Of a stretch of DNA of 41,780 nucleotides, positions 41,373 through 41,780 are shown in pieces. Origin of the DNA: Bacteroidales bacterium (GTDB lineage Bacteria > Bacteroidota > Bacteroidia > Bacteroidales > UBA10428); contig JAFGPB010000003.1 of assembly GCA_016926205.1 (NCBI GenBank), forward strand, positions 1 to 41,780. The letters run 5' to 3'. Within the stretch, counting starts at the first letter, position 1. Each line of letters opens with the position of its first letter. The position numbers and the translations under genes are program-made. The notes beneath the pieces were generated by a model. It saw only the letters and a program-made list of their open reading frames with translations, was not told the origin of the DNA and searched no databases.

Positions 41373-41780
41373 AATAAGTGAATATTTTGTTGCGGAGGCT
41401 CATTTTATTAGCTATTGGTTTAATTATTTCTTAATGCCGCATAACTTGTTTATAGATGTACGTTTTGTCACACTACAACCCTAAAATTGGGTGTATAGTA
41501 GTATATTTTCATAATTATATCCATATCATATGATTAATTCTTTCAATGACTAAAACTCATTGATAAAAAAATTACGGATTAATCCTTTATTTTCAAGTTT
41601 TCATAGGGGCTTTTTATCTCTTCAATGTTTTCTTCAATAAATAACCTCACTTTTACAATACCCTAATGCAAAAGCAGAACCATTCTCTCATGGAGTGATA
41701 TATATCGAAAGAACATTTATTATACGCTTTGTGATAAAGAAAAGGGCGTATTATTTAAAAAAGACCTGTATAAGCGCAAC
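41373..41780. other. AT-rich end of the window
   Basis: Apart from the short inverted core GCCGCATAAC at 41436-41445, no gene, tRNA or strong hairpin was found. Any following gene lies outside the window. Confidence 0.4.

Overview
The window looks chromosomal and comes from a Bacteroidota bacterium, probably a Marinilabiliales/Bacteroidales-like lineage (the order is a guess). The grounds are: promoter boxes of the TAnnTTTG type (a complete TTTG-N19-TATTTTTG promoter precedes the first tRNA), almost no Shine-Dalgarno sequences, a TPR protein next to ribH, and above all a flexirubin-type pigment cluster with DarA and DarB homologues. The centre has moderate G+C. Both ends (about 1-1700 and 38150-41780) are visibly AT-richer.

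Layout. 1-1800: a small secreted protein, a gene-poor stretch with possible relics, and tRNA-Arg(TCT). 1814-4898: housekeeping-type genes (TPR membrane protein, ribH, a PlsB/PlsC-like acyltransferase) and a secreted protein. 5020-35154: one large aryl-polyene/dialkylresorcinol (flexirubin-like) biosynthesis region of about 30 kb. 35341-38148: an M16 zinc peptidase. 38420-41780: an AT-rich tail with a formyltransferase-like gene, a low-complexity C/A repeat tract directly in front of tRNA-Arg(ACG), and an alpha/beta hydrolase gene whose borders resemble an integron gene cassette.

The pigment region has three blocks. (a) On the minus strand, a three-domain MMPL exporter/acyltransferase/methyltransferase fusion and a GT2-DUF2062 protein. 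(b) On the plus strand, a ketoreductase, ketosynthase, ACP, LpxL-like acyltransferase and ApeP-like dehydratase, followed by a Dps gene. (c) A long minus-strand series from darA (35154) to an ApeI-like hotdog protein (14474), mostly overlapping or spaced by a few bases: darA, darB, a small HTH-like protein, a BtrH-like acyltransferase, an ABC exporter pair, ACP/KS/CLF triad 2, an FAD oxidoreductase, a C45-type hydrolase, a PaaK-like ligase, a separately transcribed secreted superoxide-reductase-like protein, a thioesterase, a KS, a half-KS, ACP/KS/CLF triad 1, a polysaccharide deacetylase, a LolA-like carrier, a lipoprotein and the hotdog protein.

Proposed workflow (inference from known aryl polyene and flexirubin systems): the ligase activates an aromatic acid and loads it on an ACP. 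KS:CLF pairs, the ketoreductase and the ApeI/ApeP-like dehydratases extend it to a polyene. DarB condenses two acyl chains and DarA aromatises the ring to a dialkylresorcinol. BtrH-like, C45-like or LPLAT-type acyltransferases join the parts. The methyltransferase domain decorates the product, and MMPL, LolA-like, lipoprotein and ABC parts move it to the outer membrane. The most unusual observations are the two parallel ACP-KS-CLF triads, a catalytically dead half-KS, the three-domain fusion, a 24-bp tandem repeat that has multiplied a start codon, a pair of potential G-quadruplexes in front of a tRNA, and an attC-like element beside the hydrolase gene.
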